This document shows, in pieces, positions 7,535 through 17,147 of a DNA stretch of 64,000 nt. The stretch spans positions 1 through 64,000 of the forward strand of contig CAZNYW010000013.1 of assembly GCA_964577375.1 (NCBI GenBank). The letters are read 5' to 3'. The position numbers and the translations under genes are program-made. Position 1 is the first letter of the stretch, and each line of letters begins with the position of its first letter. The notes under the pieces were generated by a model. The model saw only the letters and a list, made by a program, of their open reading frames with translations, searched no databases and was not told where the DNA came from. The DNA comes from DATKUC01 sp964577375 (GTDB taxonomy: Bacteria > Spirochaetota > Spirochaetia > DSM-27196 > DATKUC01).

Positions 7535-9865
7535 ATGAAATTCAGGGACGGTTACTGGGGTCTGAAGAGGGGCGTAACTCTGCTCAATCCGGTGGAGGTT
7601 CGCGACGTCGCGGCGGCCGACGGATCGCTCGTCGTCTATTCTTCATGCCGAAAATTCACCCACCGCGGGGACACGCTCAATGCGCCGGTGCTCACAACGG
7701 AGCTCTCGGCGCCGATGCCCGACGTGATCCATGTTCGGACCTGTCATTTCAAGGGCGGCGTCGACCGGGGCCCGCACTTCGAGACCCGGACGGACAGACG
7801 CGACGCCGGGGCTGCCTCCGAAACCGAGAGCGAGGCTCTGTTCCGTTCGGGCTCGCTCTCGGTTACGGTTGGAAAGGAGGGGCCGTGGCGGATGCAGTTC
7901 TTCCGGGACGACCGGTTTCTCACCGGAGTTTCGGGCAAGCACTCCGGGCACGTGACCACGGCGGACGGTGCGGTCTACATGAGCCAGCATCTCACCCTTT
8001 CGGTCGGTGAGCTCGTCTACGGGCTCGGCGAACGGTTCACCTCCTTCGTGAAGAACGGGCAGGTGGTCGACATCTGGAACGAGGACGGCGGCACGAGCAG
8101 CGAGCAGTCCTACAAGAACATACCCTTCTACCTGACGAACAGAGGCTACGGTGTACTGGTCTCCAATCCCGGCAGGGTCTCCTTCGAGGTGGCGTCGGAG
8201 GTGGTGACCTCGGTGCAATTCTCGGTGCCGGGGGAGGTCGTGGACTACTACATCATCGGCGGCGGGAACCCCAAAGCGGTGCTTTCTAACTACACCGCGC
8301 TCACCGGAAGGCCGGCGCTGCCCCCCGCGTGGTCGTTCGGCCTGTGGCTCACCACCTCGTTCACCACCGATTATGACGAAGCCACGGTCAATCAGTTCAT
8401 CGACGGCATGGCCGAGCGGAGGATTCCGCTCCACGTATTCCACTTCGACTGTTTCTGGATGAAGGAGTACCAGTGGGTCGACTTCGAGTGGGACAGAGAG
8501 CAGTTCCCGGAGCCGGAGGCGATGCTTAAGCGGCTGAAAAGACGTGGACTGCGAATATCGGCCTGGATCAACCCCTACGTTGCACAGAAGTCGCGGCTCT
8601 TCGATGAAGGAATGACGAAGGGCTATCTGGTCAAGCGGCCCGACGGGGGAGTCTGGCAGTGGGACCGATGGCAGGCGGGCATGGGCCTGGTTGATTTCAC
8701 CAATCCGGAGGCGGTCGCCTGGTACCAGTCCGCGCTGGAGAAACTTCTGGACATGGGCGTGGACACGTTCAAGACCGATTTCGGCGAACGGATACCGACG
8801 GAGGTAGTCTACTCCAGCGGGGCGGATCCACAGCGGATGCACAATTACTACACCTACCTCTACAACAGGGCGGTCTTCGAGCTGCTGGAACGAAAGCTCG
8901 GCCGAAACAACGCGCTCGTTTTCGCGCGCTCTGCGACGGTCGGCGGGCAGAAGTTCCCGGTTCACTGGGGCGGCGACTGCTCGGCGACCTACGAATCGAT
9001 GGCGGAGAGCCTGCGCGGCGGACTGTCGCTCGCGCTATCGGGCTTCGGGTTCTGGAGTCACGACATCGGCGGCTTCGAGAGCACCGCAACTCCCGACCTG
9101 TACAAGCGCTGGATCGCCTTCGGCCTGCTCTCCTCGCACAGCCGGATGCACGGCAACGAGACCTACAAGGTGCCGTGGCTCTACGACGATGAATCGAGCG
9201 AAGTTCTTCGCTTCTTCGTAGAGCTCAAATGCAGGCTTATGGCCTACCTGTACGCCCAGGCGTGCAGGACGGTTGCCGGTGGCGTGCCGATGATGCGCGC
9301 GATGGCTCTCGAGTTTCCCGACGATCCCGCCTGCCTCCACCTGGACCGGCAGTACATGCTGGGTGACAGCCTGCTCGTCGCTCCGATCTTCAACGACGAG
9401 GGGGTCGCCAGCTACTATCTACCGGACGAAGGCGTCTGGACCAACTTCCTCTCAGGCGAAAAGGTTGCCGGCGGGAAGTGGGTGAGCGAGAAACACGGCT
9501 ACCTGAGCCTCCCGCTGATGGTGAGGCCCAACTCGCTCGTGGCGGTTGGAGCCGAGACGAAGCGGCCGGACTACGACTATGCGAACGGCGTCTGCTTTCA
9601 CCTCTTCGAGCTCGCGGAGGGCAGGACCGCGCAGGCGGACGTGGTCGACACCGAGGCGAAGCCGGCCATGACCGTCGCAGCCCGCCGCGAAGGCTCCCTC
9701 ATTACCGTAACGAGGAGCGGCGTCCGAAAGCCCTGGAGCCTGCTCCTGCGCGGCGTTTCCGGCGTGAGCTCGGTGAAGAGAGGATCGGCACAGGAGGCGG
9801 AGCACGCCCTGGGGATCATGGTGACTGCGAAACCCGAGGCCGACTCGCTCGAGATTCAGCTATAG
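7535..9865 (+). CDS. yicI: GH31 alpha-xylosidase (YicI-like)
   Basis: 776 residues from the ATG at 7535; the open frame extends further upstream but overlaps the permease. It releases alpha-1,6-linked xylose from the non-reducing end of xylose-containing oligosaccharides. An N-terminal beta-sandwich is followed by the (beta/alpha)8 barrel. The nucleophile is Asp415 in KTDFGE and the acid/base is Asp481 in HWGGDC, almost the same numbers as E. coli YicI (416, 482). IPLHVFHFDCFWMKEYQW and WINPYVAQKS are YicI-type subsite motifs. There is no signal peptide, so it acts in the cytoplasm on imported sugar. It is the last gene of the LacI-controlled operon. It could also be a general GH31 alpha-glucosidase, but the YicI match is strong. 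Confidence 0.9.
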   Translation: MKFRDGYWGLKRGVTLLNPVEVRDVAAADGSLVVYSSCRKFTHRGDTLNAPVLTTELSAPMPDVIHVRTCHFKGGVDRGPHFETRTDRRDAGAASETESEALFRSGSLSVTVGKEGPWRMQFFRDDRFLTGVSGKHSGHVTTADGAVYMSQHLTLSVGELVYGLGERFTSFVKNGQVVDIWNEDGGTSSEQSYKNIPFYLTNRGYGVLVSNPGRVSFEVASEVVTSVQFSVPGEVVDYYIIGGGNPKAVLSNYTALTGRPALPPAWSFGLWLTTSFTTDYDEATVNQFIDGMAERRIPLHVFHFDCFWMKEYQWVDFEWDREQFPEPEAMLKRLKRRGLRISAWINPYVAQKSRLFDEGMTKGYLVKRPDGGVWQWDRWQAGMGLVDFTNPEAVAWYQSALEKLLDMGVDTFKTDFGERIPTEVVYSSGADPQRMHNYYTYLYNRAVFELLERKLGRNNALVFARSATVGGQKFPVHWGGDCSATYESMAESLRGGLSLALSGFGFWSHDIGGFESTATPDLYKRWIAFGLLSSHSRMHGNETYKVPWLYDDESSEVLRFFVELKCRLMAYLYAQACRTVAGGVPMMRAMALEFPDDPACLHLDRQYMLGDSLLVAPIFNDEGVASYYLPDEGVWTNFLSGEKVAGGKWVSEKHGYLSLPLMVRPNSLVAVGAETKRPDYDYANGVCFHLFELAEGRTAQADVVDTEAKPAMTVAARREGSLITVTRSGVRKPWSLLLRGVSGVSSVKRGSAQEAEHALGIMVTAKPEADSLEIQL

Positions 9866-9931
9866 CCCGAACCGAATGCCGGTTGGTCCGGCAGGGCCGC
9901 CTTTGCTATCTTTGACGGCAGGGGAAACAGC

Positions 9932-10729
9932 ATGAAAAGCGGAAGATTCGCACCTCTCACAAAGGAGCGCTGCCTCGAAGTGATCCGGGAAGAGTCGGAC
10001 CGTCTCGCACAGGCGGCCCTGCGCGGACTCGAGGCGAGGGTTCCGCGCTATCCCGACTGGAATGTCGCGGACCTTGTGGTCCACACCGGCCTGATACATG
10101 ACTGGGTCGAGCGCATCGTAAGCGAACGGGCCTCCGAACGTTTGTCGAGGAACTCGCCGCCGAAGTGGGAGGGTGACGCCGCCGTCCTGATAGGCTGGTT
10201 CCACACCGGCGCCGGGCGGCTTCTGACCACGCTTTCGGCCGCCGATCCTGCAACCGAAGTGTGGAGCTTTGCGGGCGAGGGACGGGTGAGCTTCTGGCTG
10301 CGCCGGATGGCGCACGAGACCGCCACGCACCGCTGGGATGCCGAAAGCGCGGTCGGTACGGCACAGCCCTTTGCCGACGACCTTGCAGTGAGCGGCATTG
10401 CCGAATCGCTTCAGATGCACCTTCCACAGGATGACGCGTCGCTGGCGGGAAACGGCGAACTCGTCGCACTCGCTGCCTCTCGCGACGGGGATGTCCTTGC
10501 CCTGCTCGAGCTCAGAGACGGAGGGGTACAGGCGGTTCGATCAGAAGCCGGCGCCGGCACAGGCGGCCGGATCGACGCAACCGTTCGAGGTGAACTCACC
10601 GATCTCTGGCTGATGCTGACCGCCCGGGCCGCGAGCGATGCTCTTTCGGTCGAGGGTGATATCGAGGTGTACCGGCGGCTTGTCGCCGCCATCGGGCGGG
10701 TGGGCGTTCCGGGCAGACCGGCCCGCTGA
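9932..10729 (+). CDS. Maleylpyruvate-isomerase-family (MDMPI/DinB-fold) protein
   Basis: 265 residues. The N-terminal four-helix DinB-like domain carries WNVADLVVHTGLIHDWVERI and ETATHRWDAE, matching the metal-binding histidines of the 'mycothiol-dependent maleylpyruvate isomerase family'. A C-terminal domain (about 170-260) ends in LTARAASDALSVEGD, as in actinobacterial members. Spirochaetes are not known to make mycothiol, so the cofactor, if any, must differ; transfer from an actinobacterium is possible. There is no operon partner. A short hairpin (9877-9893, TGCCGG/CCGGCA) lies upstream, after the alpha-xylosidase gene. Confidence 0.75.
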   Translation: MKSGRFAPLTKERCLEVIREESDRLAQAALRGLEARVPRYPDWNVADLVVHTGLIHDWVERIVSERASERLSRNSPPKWEGDAAVLIGWFHTGAGRLLTTLSAADPATEVWSFAGEGRVSFWLRRMAHETATHRWDAESAVGTAQPFADDLAVSGIAESLQMHLPQDDASLAGNGELVALAASRDGDVLALLELRDGGVQAVRSEAGAGTGGRIDATVRGELTDLWLMLTARAASDALSVEGDIEVYRRLVAAIGRVGVPGRPAR

Positions 10730-10775
10730 TGCACTCCGGCTTGCAATGGTTCCCGCCGCGGTGTAGATTCCCACC

Positions 10776-11579
10776 ATGTATCGCCTGCTTGCAACCGACA
10801 TCGACGACACGCTGCTCGCCACCGACGGCAGTCTTCCTGAGGCGAACCGCGACGCGCTCAGAAAACTTCATACGGCCGGAATCGCCATCGTCTTCTGCTC
10901 CGGTAGAGCCGATGCGAGCATTCGCAAGGTCGCTGCTCGCATCCTCGAGCCTGCGGACGATGAGTACCTCATCTCATTCAACGGCGCGCGAGTGGTTACC
11001 GCGGACACGCGGCGGATAGTCGCGCATGACTACCTGCCGGTCGATGCGGTGGCGCAGGTAGTCGCCTATGCCCGGGAACACGGCCTCCACCTGCAGGCGT
11101 ACGAAGGGGACGATTTTCTCGTGGAGCGGCTGAGCGACAGGGCGGAGGCCTACGCCGCCGCGACCGACACCTCCTTCAGGGTGGTCGCAAACCTCGTCGA
11201 GGCGCTGCCCGAAGGCTCGCCGAAACTGCTTCTTATAGGGGATCATGAGCTTCTTGCCGCTCACCGCGATGAGCTCCAGCGCCGCGGCGGCGACGTCAAT
11301 ATCATGTTCTCCAAGCCGCACTACCTGGAGATTGTCAAGGCAGGCGTGAACAAGGGAAGCGCGCTCTTGCGGCTGTCGGAAGCGCTCGGCATCCCGGTCA
11401 ACGAGACCGTTGCGGTGGGTGATGCAGCAAACGACATCGACATGCTGCGAGCCGCAGGGGTGGGCGTCGCGGTGGCGAATGCTCACACGGAGGCGCGCGC
11501 GGCGGCAGACGTGGTGCTCGATACGCATGCAGATGAAGGCGTGATGCAGGAGGTCGTCCGCCGTTTCTTCGGCGGGTGA
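10776..11579 (+). CDS. Cof-type HAD-IIB sugar-phosphate phosphatase
   Basis: 267 residues. HAD motif I is DIDDTLLATDGS at residues 6-17 with nucleophile and acid Asp. Motif II is in IVFCSGR. The C2-type cap lies at about 80-185. Motif III is the Lys in VNKGSAL, and motif IV is VAVGDAANDIDML. Cof-like enzymes hydrolyse sugar phosphates and similar metabolites in the cytoplasm; the substrate cannot be assigned. It is convergent with the GH3 gene, with only 11 bp between stops. Confidence 0.9.
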   Translation: MYRLLATDIDDTLLATDGSLPEANRDALRKLHTAGIAIVFCSGRADASIRKVAARILEPADDEYLISFNGARVVTADTRRIVAHDYLPVDAVAQVVAYAREHGLHLQAYEGDDFLVERLSDRAEAYAAATDTSFRVVANLVEALPEGSPKLLLIGDHELLAAHRDELQRRGGDVNIMFSKPHYLEIVKAGVNKGSALLRLSEALGIPVNETVAVGDAANDIDMLRAAGVGVAVANAHTEARAAADVVLDTHADEGVMQEVVRRFFGG

Positions 11580-11590
11580 CGCGAAAGCGG

Positions 11591-13957
11591 TCAGCTCTTC
11601 GCCATCACACGCGTCCGTTTCACCTCCACCGTGCTCTTCATCCTCCAGTCCTCCGGCAGTGTGCGCAGCGCGCCCTCCACCGTGACGGTCCGGCGGAAGT
11701 GAATGTCCCGCGAAGATGTACCGACCATGAACTCGAAGTCGCCCGGCTCGACGATCCGGTCGCCGTTTGCTCCGGTGAAGCTCAGCATGTCACACGGTAC
11801 GCTGAAGAAGAGCCGGGCGGTTTCGCCGGGCTCGAGGTGCACACGATTGAACGCCTTCAGCTCCATCTGCGGCCGGACGCTGCTTGCATAGAGATCACGG
11901 ACGTAGAGTTGAACCACCTCGTCACCGGGAACCGCGCCGCTGTTGGTCAGGCTGCATCGGAGCTCCACTGCATCGGCAATCGAGACACGGGTCTGCGGCA
12001 GCTCGAAGGCGGACAGCTCGAATGTCGTGTAGCTCATACCGAATCCGAAGGGGTACTCGGCGCCGAACTCAGGCTGGACGGGCGTCCCGGCAGACTTGAG
12101 CTTGTGGTTGTAGAAGAACGGCATGGCGCCCGCAGTGCGCGGAATGGAAACGGGAAGCTTCCCGCCCGGGTTCACCGCTCCATAGAGGACCTCCGTTATC
12201 GCCTGAGGTCCCTCCTCTCCGGGGAGCCAGGCCTGGAGGACTGCCGCAGCATCGCGGAATCCCCGGCCGAGGTTGTAGGGCCGGCCACTCGCGACCACGA
12301 TGATGACCGGCTTGCCGAGATCGAGTATGGCGTCCATCAGCCTCATCTGAACGCCCGGAAGCGCGAGCGAGGAGACATCCGAACCCTCCCCCACGGTGCC
12401 GCTCAGAAAGAGACCTGCAAGGTCTCCCACGGCGAGAACAACATGGTCCGCCCTGCGTGCGGTCTCCAGAGCGGCCGCGATCTGACTTTCGTCACAGCTT
12501 ATGCAGGACTGCTGGGATGATCCGTCGATACCGAGCTCGCCGGGGAATACTGCGGCCTCTTTGGGCCGGCCGGAGAGAATGTCGCATCCGCGGCTGTAGA
12601 GTACCCGCTCCGTCCTGCGCGCCTCGAGAGCCGCTTTCAAGGTGGTGCCCATGCCCGCAGCGCCGTCGATTCGCGCCGCGATCAGGTGCACAGGAAAGGA
12701 ATAGCCGCCGAGCATTGCAAGCGGGTCATCGGCCACCGGTCCGATCAGCGCGACGGTTCCACCCGCCTGCAGAGGAAGTACCCCGTCATTTTTGAGCAGA
12801 ACGATCGATCCCGCCGCCGCCTCCGCTGCGATCGCGCGGTGCCCGGGTGTGTGGAGCTCCACCGCTCCTTCGTCCGCATAGGGGTTCTCGAACAGCCCGA
12901 GCCGGAACTTCTGCTCGAGCACCCGCATAACCGCCCTGTCCACCAGCGCGGGCTCGAGCAGGTCATCATGGATGGCAGCCTTCAAGCCTTCGGCGAAGGC
13001 GGTGCCCCCCGGAAGCTCGACGTCGACGCCGGCGCGCAGCGCGGCCGCCGCGGCCCCGGCCATGGACTCCTGGGTCCGGTGGTCGGTGTACAGCTGCGAA
13101 ATTCCTTCGTAGTCCGAGACTATTGTCCCGCTGAAATTCCATCGGTGGCGGAGGCGCTCGGCGAGGTAGGTGTGGGACTGGTGAAGCGGAACGCCATCGA
13201 TGTCGTGATAGGCCGGCATTACCGATGCGGCGTCCGCAAGCTTGATTGCCATCTCGAAGGGGAGCAGAAAGATGTCGTTCAGCTCCCGCGGCCCGATGCG
13301 AACAGGCGCGTGGTTCCGGCCGCCCTCGCTGAAGGAATGGCCGGCGAAGTGCTTCAGGGTGGCGACAAGCGTGCGTGTCGTCCCCTGGAAGCCGCGCACG
13401 TAGGCCGATGCAAGGCAGCCGACCAGATAGGGATCTTCGCCGAAGCACTCTTCGGTCCTGCCCCACCGTGCGTCGCGGCACACATCGAGCACCGGCGAGA
13501 GTCCCTGACGTGCCCCGACTGCATAGAGCTCATCTCCCACGGCGGCGGCTATCTTCTCCACCAGCTGTTCGTCCCACAGTGCGCCGTTGTTGATTGCGGC
13601 CGGAAAGAGGGTCGCCCCGTCCGCCATCAGCCCCGCGAGGCTTTCCTCATGCGGCAGAGCCGGGATCCTGAGCCGCGTCTCGGTCACGAGGAACTTCTGA
13701 ACGCGGTTTATGATGCGCGCGCCCTCGACAGGCGGCCGGGGGCTTGTGCCGAGCGGCCGCGTGATCTGGCCGATGCCGTGGCGCATTTCGGCGAATGCAT
13801 CGATTTCGAGCTCAGTCTGGCGAACCCCGGTCAGGTTCCGCACCCCGATATCTCCGTTCGGTTTGACGGTCAGCCAGATAGCGTGGAGCTGCGCGATCTT
13901 CTCGTCTATGTTCATGCGTGCCAGAAGCTCGATTGCGCGCTTGTGTGGGTGGTTCAT
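11591..13957 (-). CDS. GH3 beta-glycosidase (beta-glucosidase/beta-xylosidase)
   Basis: 788 residues, full three-domain GH3 architecture: (beta/alpha)8 domain to about 340, alpha/beta sandwich to about 580, and a C-terminal fibronectin-III-like domain (VVQLYVRDLYASSVRPQMEL, then GDFEFMVGTSSRDI). The nucleophile is Asp282 in VSDYEG. KHFAGHSFSEGGRNHAP holds the substrate-binding Lys-His. There is no signal peptide, so it cleaves imported oligosaccharides. Glucosidase versus xylosidase specificity cannot be decided. It is the last gene of the reverse-strand ABC operon (7 bp after the permease at 13965). Confidence 0.92.
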   Translation of the reverse strand: MNHPHKRAIELLARMNIDEKIAQLHAIWLTVKPNGDIGVRNLTGVRQTELEIDAFAEMRHGIGQITRPLGTSPRPPVEGARIINRVQKFLVTETRLRIPALPHEESLAGLMADGATLFPAAINNGALWDEQLVEKIAAAVGDELYAVGARQGLSPVLDVCRDARWGRTEECFGEDPYLVGCLASAYVRGFQGTTRTLVATLKHFAGHSFSEGGRNHAPVRIGPRELNDIFLLPFEMAIKLADAASVMPAYHDIDGVPLHQSHTYLAERLRHRWNFSGTIVSDYEGISQLYTDHRTQESMAGAAAAALRAGVDVELPGGTAFAEGLKAAIHDDLLEPALVDRAVMRVLEQKFRLGLFENPYADEGAVELHTPGHRAIAAEAAAGSIVLLKNDGVLPLQAGGTVALIGPVADDPLAMLGGYSFPVHLIAARIDGAAGMGTTLKAALEARRTERVLYSRGCDILSGRPKEAAVFPGELGIDGSSQQSCISCDESQIAAALETARRADHVVLAVGDLAGLFLSGTVGEGSDVSSLALPGVQMRLMDAILDLGKPVIIVVASGRPYNLGRGFRDAAAVLQAWLPGEEGPQAITEVLYGAVNPGGKLPVSIPRTAGAMPFFYNHKLKSAGTPVQPEFGAEYPFGFGMSYTTFELSAFELPQTRVSIADAVELRCSLTNSGAVPGDEVVQLYVRDLYASSVRPQMELKAFNRVHLEPGETARLFFSVPCDMLSFTGANGDRIVEPGDFEFMVGTSSRDIHFRRTVTVEGALRTLPEDWRMKSTVEVKRTRVMAKS

Positions 13958-13964
13958 GGGTTGG

Positions 13965-14828
13965 CTATCCTTTGGTTGCTCCGGCGGTCAGCCCGGCGAC
14001 GATGTATTTCTGCAGAAAGATGTAGAACAGCGTAATGGGCAAGAGCGAAATCGTTATGAATGCCATGATATAGTCCCAGCCCGTGGTGAACTGGCCCTGG
14101 AACTGCATCACGCCCAGCGGAATGGTGAACTTCGCCTGATCGCTGAGTACGATCAACGGAAGGAGAAACTGGTTCCAGCTCATTATCATCGTGATGATGG
14201 TGACGGTCGTGATTACGGGTGCGGAGATGGGCACCATCACGCGCACCGCGAAGGTGATTATGCCGCCGCCGTCGATCTGAACCGCGTCCTGCAGCTCCCA
14301 GGGAACGTCGCGAAAGAAGCCCGCGAAGATGAAGATGCTGAGCGGCAGCGAGAACGCGGCCTCTGCCAGAATGACGCCTGCCCGCGAGCCGAGAATGCCC
14401 AGGCCGCGCAGCTGGAGATAGAGCGGCAGGATCGCAACGGTGAGCGGAAAGAGAAGTCCCATGATGAAGAAGTTGAAAAGCAGCGTCCGGCCACGGAACT
14501 GCAGCCGCGAGAGCGCGACGGCCGCCGCCATCGAACATACGAGAGTCAGAAGGATCGTCCCCGCCGCGATGATCACAGAATTGTAGAAGAAGGACCAGAA
14601 CTGATCGCTGCTGCCGAGAAGCAATGCGAATGCGTGCAGGGTGAACGGGTGAGGCAGGCCGAAGGGGTCGGAAATCAGCTGACCGTTGGTCTTGAAACCG
14701 CCCACCAGATTGGTATAGAGCGGAAAGAACAGAACTATCGCGGCAATCGTTCCGGCGAGGGTCCGCAGCAGCGGGCCCCCTTTTCCGCCCTTTTCGCCTC
14801 CGGCGACGGCCGAGCTGATCCTACGCAT
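13965..14828 (-). CDS. ABC sugar transporter permease (MalG-like)
   Basis: 287 residues, six predicted helices. The EAA loop region reads ELQDAVQIDGGGIITFAVRV, and the C-terminus FLQKYIVAGLTAGATKG is that of a MalG-type subunit. It overlaps the preceding permease by 8 bases, so the two are probably translationally coupled. It works with the proteins at 14821 and 15810. Confidence 0.93.
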   Translation of the reverse strand: MRRISSAVAGGEKGGKGGPLLRTLAGTIAAIVLFFPLYTNLVGGFKTNGQLISDPFGLPHPFTLHAFALLLGSSDQFWSFFYNSVIIAAGTILLTLVCSMAAAVALSRLQFRGRTLLFNFFIMGLLFPLTVAILPLYLQLRGLGILGSRAGVILAEAAFSLPLSIFIFAGFFRDVPWELQDAVQIDGGGIITFAVRVMVPISAPVITTVTIITMIMSWNQFLLPLIVLSDQAKFTIPLGVMQFQGQFTTGWDYIMAFITISLLPITLFYIFLQKYIVAGLTAGATKG

Positions 14829-15726
14829 TTTCGCGCTCCCGAACGATGTATCGCTGATACAGAAGGTTGAAAACGAAGCACAGCACGAAGATCACCACCG
14901 CGACCCCGCTTCCATAGCCGAAGGCAAACCGCTTGAACCCGAAGTTGTACAGATAGGTCACCAGCGTCTCGGTGGAGTGAACAGGTCCCCCCTGACCCAG
15001 CGCCCAGACCACGTCGAAGATATTGAACGAGCCGATCACCGAGAGGAAGGCCGATATGATGATGGAATTCCGGATGCCGGGAATGATGACGTGCCGGACA
15101 ACCTGGGCGCTCGAAGCGCCGTCGACAACCGCGGCGTCCTCCAGCTCGCGGGGAATGCCCTGCAGGCCGGCGATGTAGATGATCATGTGGAAGCCCAGAT
15201 ATTTCCAGATGATGACAACCAGGACGGCTCCGAACGCCGCATTCGGATCGCCGAGCAGTCCGATTTCCGTGGGATGGCCGCTGAAGAGCGTGGCGAGCAC
15301 AGTTGGCAGGCCGAACCGCGGATGGTAGATGAACTTCCAGATGATGCCGGTGACAATCTCCGCAAGGACGTAGGGGAAGAAGTAGATGCTGCGGAAGACA
15401 ACCTCGCCCGGTGTCCGCCGCCGCCCTACCAGCAGAGCCAGAAGAAAGGCGAGGGGAAGCTGAATCAGAATAGAGACCACGACGACCTCAAGGGTGTTGA
15501 ACAGAGCGGTCAGAAATATGTCGTCGCTGAACATGTCGACGAAATTGCCCAGTCCACGGAAGTTCTTTGCGGGTCCCATTCCGTTCCAGGCAAAAACCGA
15601 GTAGTAACCGGCCTGAATCACCGGAATCACCACAAAGAGCAGAAAGAGGATCATCGCGGGTGCGATGAGTGCGAGCGCGAGAAGAGTATTCGTTGTGTTT
15701 CTTCCTTGAAGGGTCCGTGTGCTCAT
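14821..15726 (-). CDS. ABC sugar transporter permease (MalF-like)
   Basis: 301 residues, MalF/LacF-type CUT1 permease. The EAA loop is ELEDAAVVDGASSAQVVRHV and the substrate-facing segment contains SVFAWNGMGPAKNFRGLGNF. It starts 83 bp after the binding-protein gene, with a perfect 9-bp hairpin in the gap. Confidence 0.93.
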   Translation of the reverse strand: MSTRTLQGRNTTNTLLALALIAPAMILFLLFVVIPVIQAGYYSVFAWNGMGPAKNFRGLGNFVDMFSDDIFLTALFNTLEVVVVSILIQLPLAFLLALLVGRRRTPGEVVFRSIYFFPYVLAEIVTGIIWKFIYHPRFGLPTVLATLFSGHPTEIGLLGDPNAAFGAVLVVIIWKYLGFHMIIYIAGLQGIPRELEDAAVVDGASSAQVVRHVIIPGIRNSIIISAFLSVIGSFNIFDVVWALGQGGPVHSTETLVTYLYNFGFKRFAFGYGSGVAVVIFVLCFVFNLLYQRYIVRERENA

Positions 15727-15757
15727 GCTGCCGTCCTCAGGCGCGCCGCATATGGAA

Positions 15758-15780
15758 GGGGAGGCAGTTTATGCCTCCCC
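15758..15780 (-). promoter_or_regulatory. Intercistronic hairpin between binding-protein and permease genes
   Basis: GGGGAGGCA (15758-15766) and TGCCTCCCC (15772-15780) are perfect 9-bp arms with a 5-base loop. The hairpin lies 29 bp after the stop of the binding-protein gene and 31 bp before the permease start. It has no U-run, so it is more likely an mRNA-stabilising or partial-termination element than a full terminator. Confidence 0.7.
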
Positions 15781-15809
15781 TCGTCTATCAGGTCCTCGAA
15801 CAGACGCCT

Positions 15810-17117
15810 CTATTTGCCCTGTTCTTTCTTCCAGGCGGCCTGAACCATCTGGGCGGCCTGCGTCGGGTCCGCCTTTCCGGCCAGCAGGGTGACCACCGCG
15901 TCCTTCACTGCCTCGCCGACCGCCGGCGGCAGGAACTGGTCGTAGTAGAGCTGGAAGTAGCCGGCGTTTGCGACCGCACTTACGATCTTCTCGAGATTGG
16001 CGTTGCCCTTGACGGCCGACTCCGCACCCTTCACCACCGGTACAATGCCTTCGACCTTCACGAGCTGCGCATCGTATTCCGGTGAGAGGAAGAAGTTCAG
16101 GAAGTCGAGCGCCTCATCCGGCGCGTTCTTGCCGATGACGTAGCCATTGCCGCCGCCCATGACGTCGGTGTTCTTGCCGACACCGCCGGCGACCGACGGG
16201 AAGCTGAACCAGCCGAGGTCATCGCCGATACCCTTCTTGTCCGCCGAATCGGAGGCTTCGACGCCCGGCGCCCACTGACCCATGAGCTCCATCGCCGCCT
16301 TGCCGTTGCCCATGAGGGCGGCCTCGTCGTCATAGGTTGCTCCGAGGTAGCCGGTCTGGAAGGGGTCGAGATTCTTGAGCTGCAGCAGCAGCTGACCGGC
16401 CTTTACGTAGGTCGGATCGGCGAAGGAACCGCTTCCGCTGTAGGCAGCGTTGAATGCCGGCTCGCCGCCGAGTCGCATGGCCAGGTAGGTCCACCAGAAA
16501 TGCGCCGGCCACTTGTCGCCCGCGCCGAGCGCGATAGGTATGTAGCCCGCGCTCTTCAGCTTTGGAATTGCCGACAGCAGCTGGTCCCAGGTCTCGGGAA
16601 CCGTCACTCCCGCCTTCTGGAAGGCGGCCTTGTTATACCACATCCCGACGCCGCCCATGTCGTAGGGCGCGCCATAGTAGTGACCGTCGTAGCCGTAGAC
16701 GCTCAGGGGACCCTTTCCGATCTTCTGGGCGATATTCTGCTGCACGTAGGACGTGATGTCGCGAAGCATCCCCGCCTTGGCATAGGCCACCATCACACCG
16801 CCGCCCCAGGAATGGAAGATGTCGGGCGGATTTCCGGCCTGCACGGCGACCTGCACCTTCTGTTTGAAGGCCTCGTTTTCGAACATCACCAGATTGATGT
16901 TGACGTTGGGATGGGTTTTCTGGTAGTCGGCTACTATCTGCTTGCGCAGCGCCTCTCTCGGATCGGGGCCGCCGCCGCCCTGAGCCAGGGCCCACCAGGA
17001 GATCGAAACCTGCTTGGGAGCGGAGGAAGCCGCCTCCTTCTGACCGGCGGCAAAGGCAATTCCGGCTGTAAGAAGCAGGACTGCAAGTGCGCCCGTGATA
17101 CGAACCATCACCCTCAT
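15810..17117 (-). CDS. ABC sugar transporter substrate-binding protein (family 1, CUT1)
   Basis: 435 residues from the ATG at 17117, chosen over earlier in-frame ATGs because GAGGAGG sits 6 bases upstream. The signal peptide ends in GIAFAAGQKEAASS, the spirochaete-style junction. Family motifs include VSISWWALAQGGGGPDPREA, PDIFHSWGGGVMVAYAKAGM and GVGMWYNKAAFQKAGV. It delivers an oligosaccharide to the permeases at 14821 and 13965; the GH3 enzyme then cleaves it. As in the first operon, no ATPase gene is present. Confidence 0.93.
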   Translation of the reverse strand: MRVMVRITGALAVLLLTAGIAFAAGQKEAASSAPKQVSISWWALAQGGGGPDPREALRKQIVADYQKTHPNVNINLVMFENEAFKQKVQVAVQAGNPPDIFHSWGGGVMVAYAKAGMLRDITSYVQQNIAQKIGKGPLSVYGYDGHYYGAPYDMGGVGMWYNKAAFQKAGVTVPETWDQLLSAIPKLKSAGYIPIALGAGDKWPAHFWWTYLAMRLGGEPAFNAAYSGSGSFADPTYVKAGQLLLQLKNLDPFQTGYLGATYDDEAALMGNGKAAMELMGQWAPGVEASDSADKKGIGDDLGWFSFPSVAGGVGKNTDVMGGGNGYVIGKNAPDEALDFLNFFLSPEYDAQLVKVEGIVPVVKGAESAVKGNANLEKIVSAVANAGYFQLYYDQFLPPAVGEAVKDAVVTLLAGKADPTQAAQMVQAAWKKEQGK

Positions 17118-17147
17118 GTGATACCTCCTCATAATGTATCTCAATGC

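Noticed and set aside
7643..8965. 440-codon open frame on the minus strand
   Set aside because: It is antisense to the GH31 gene, whose catalytic residues prove the plus-strand frame.
12686..14035. 449-codon open frame on the plus strand
   Set aside because: It is antisense to the GH3 gene with conserved motifs and has no ribosome-binding site; high G+C makes long empty frames common.
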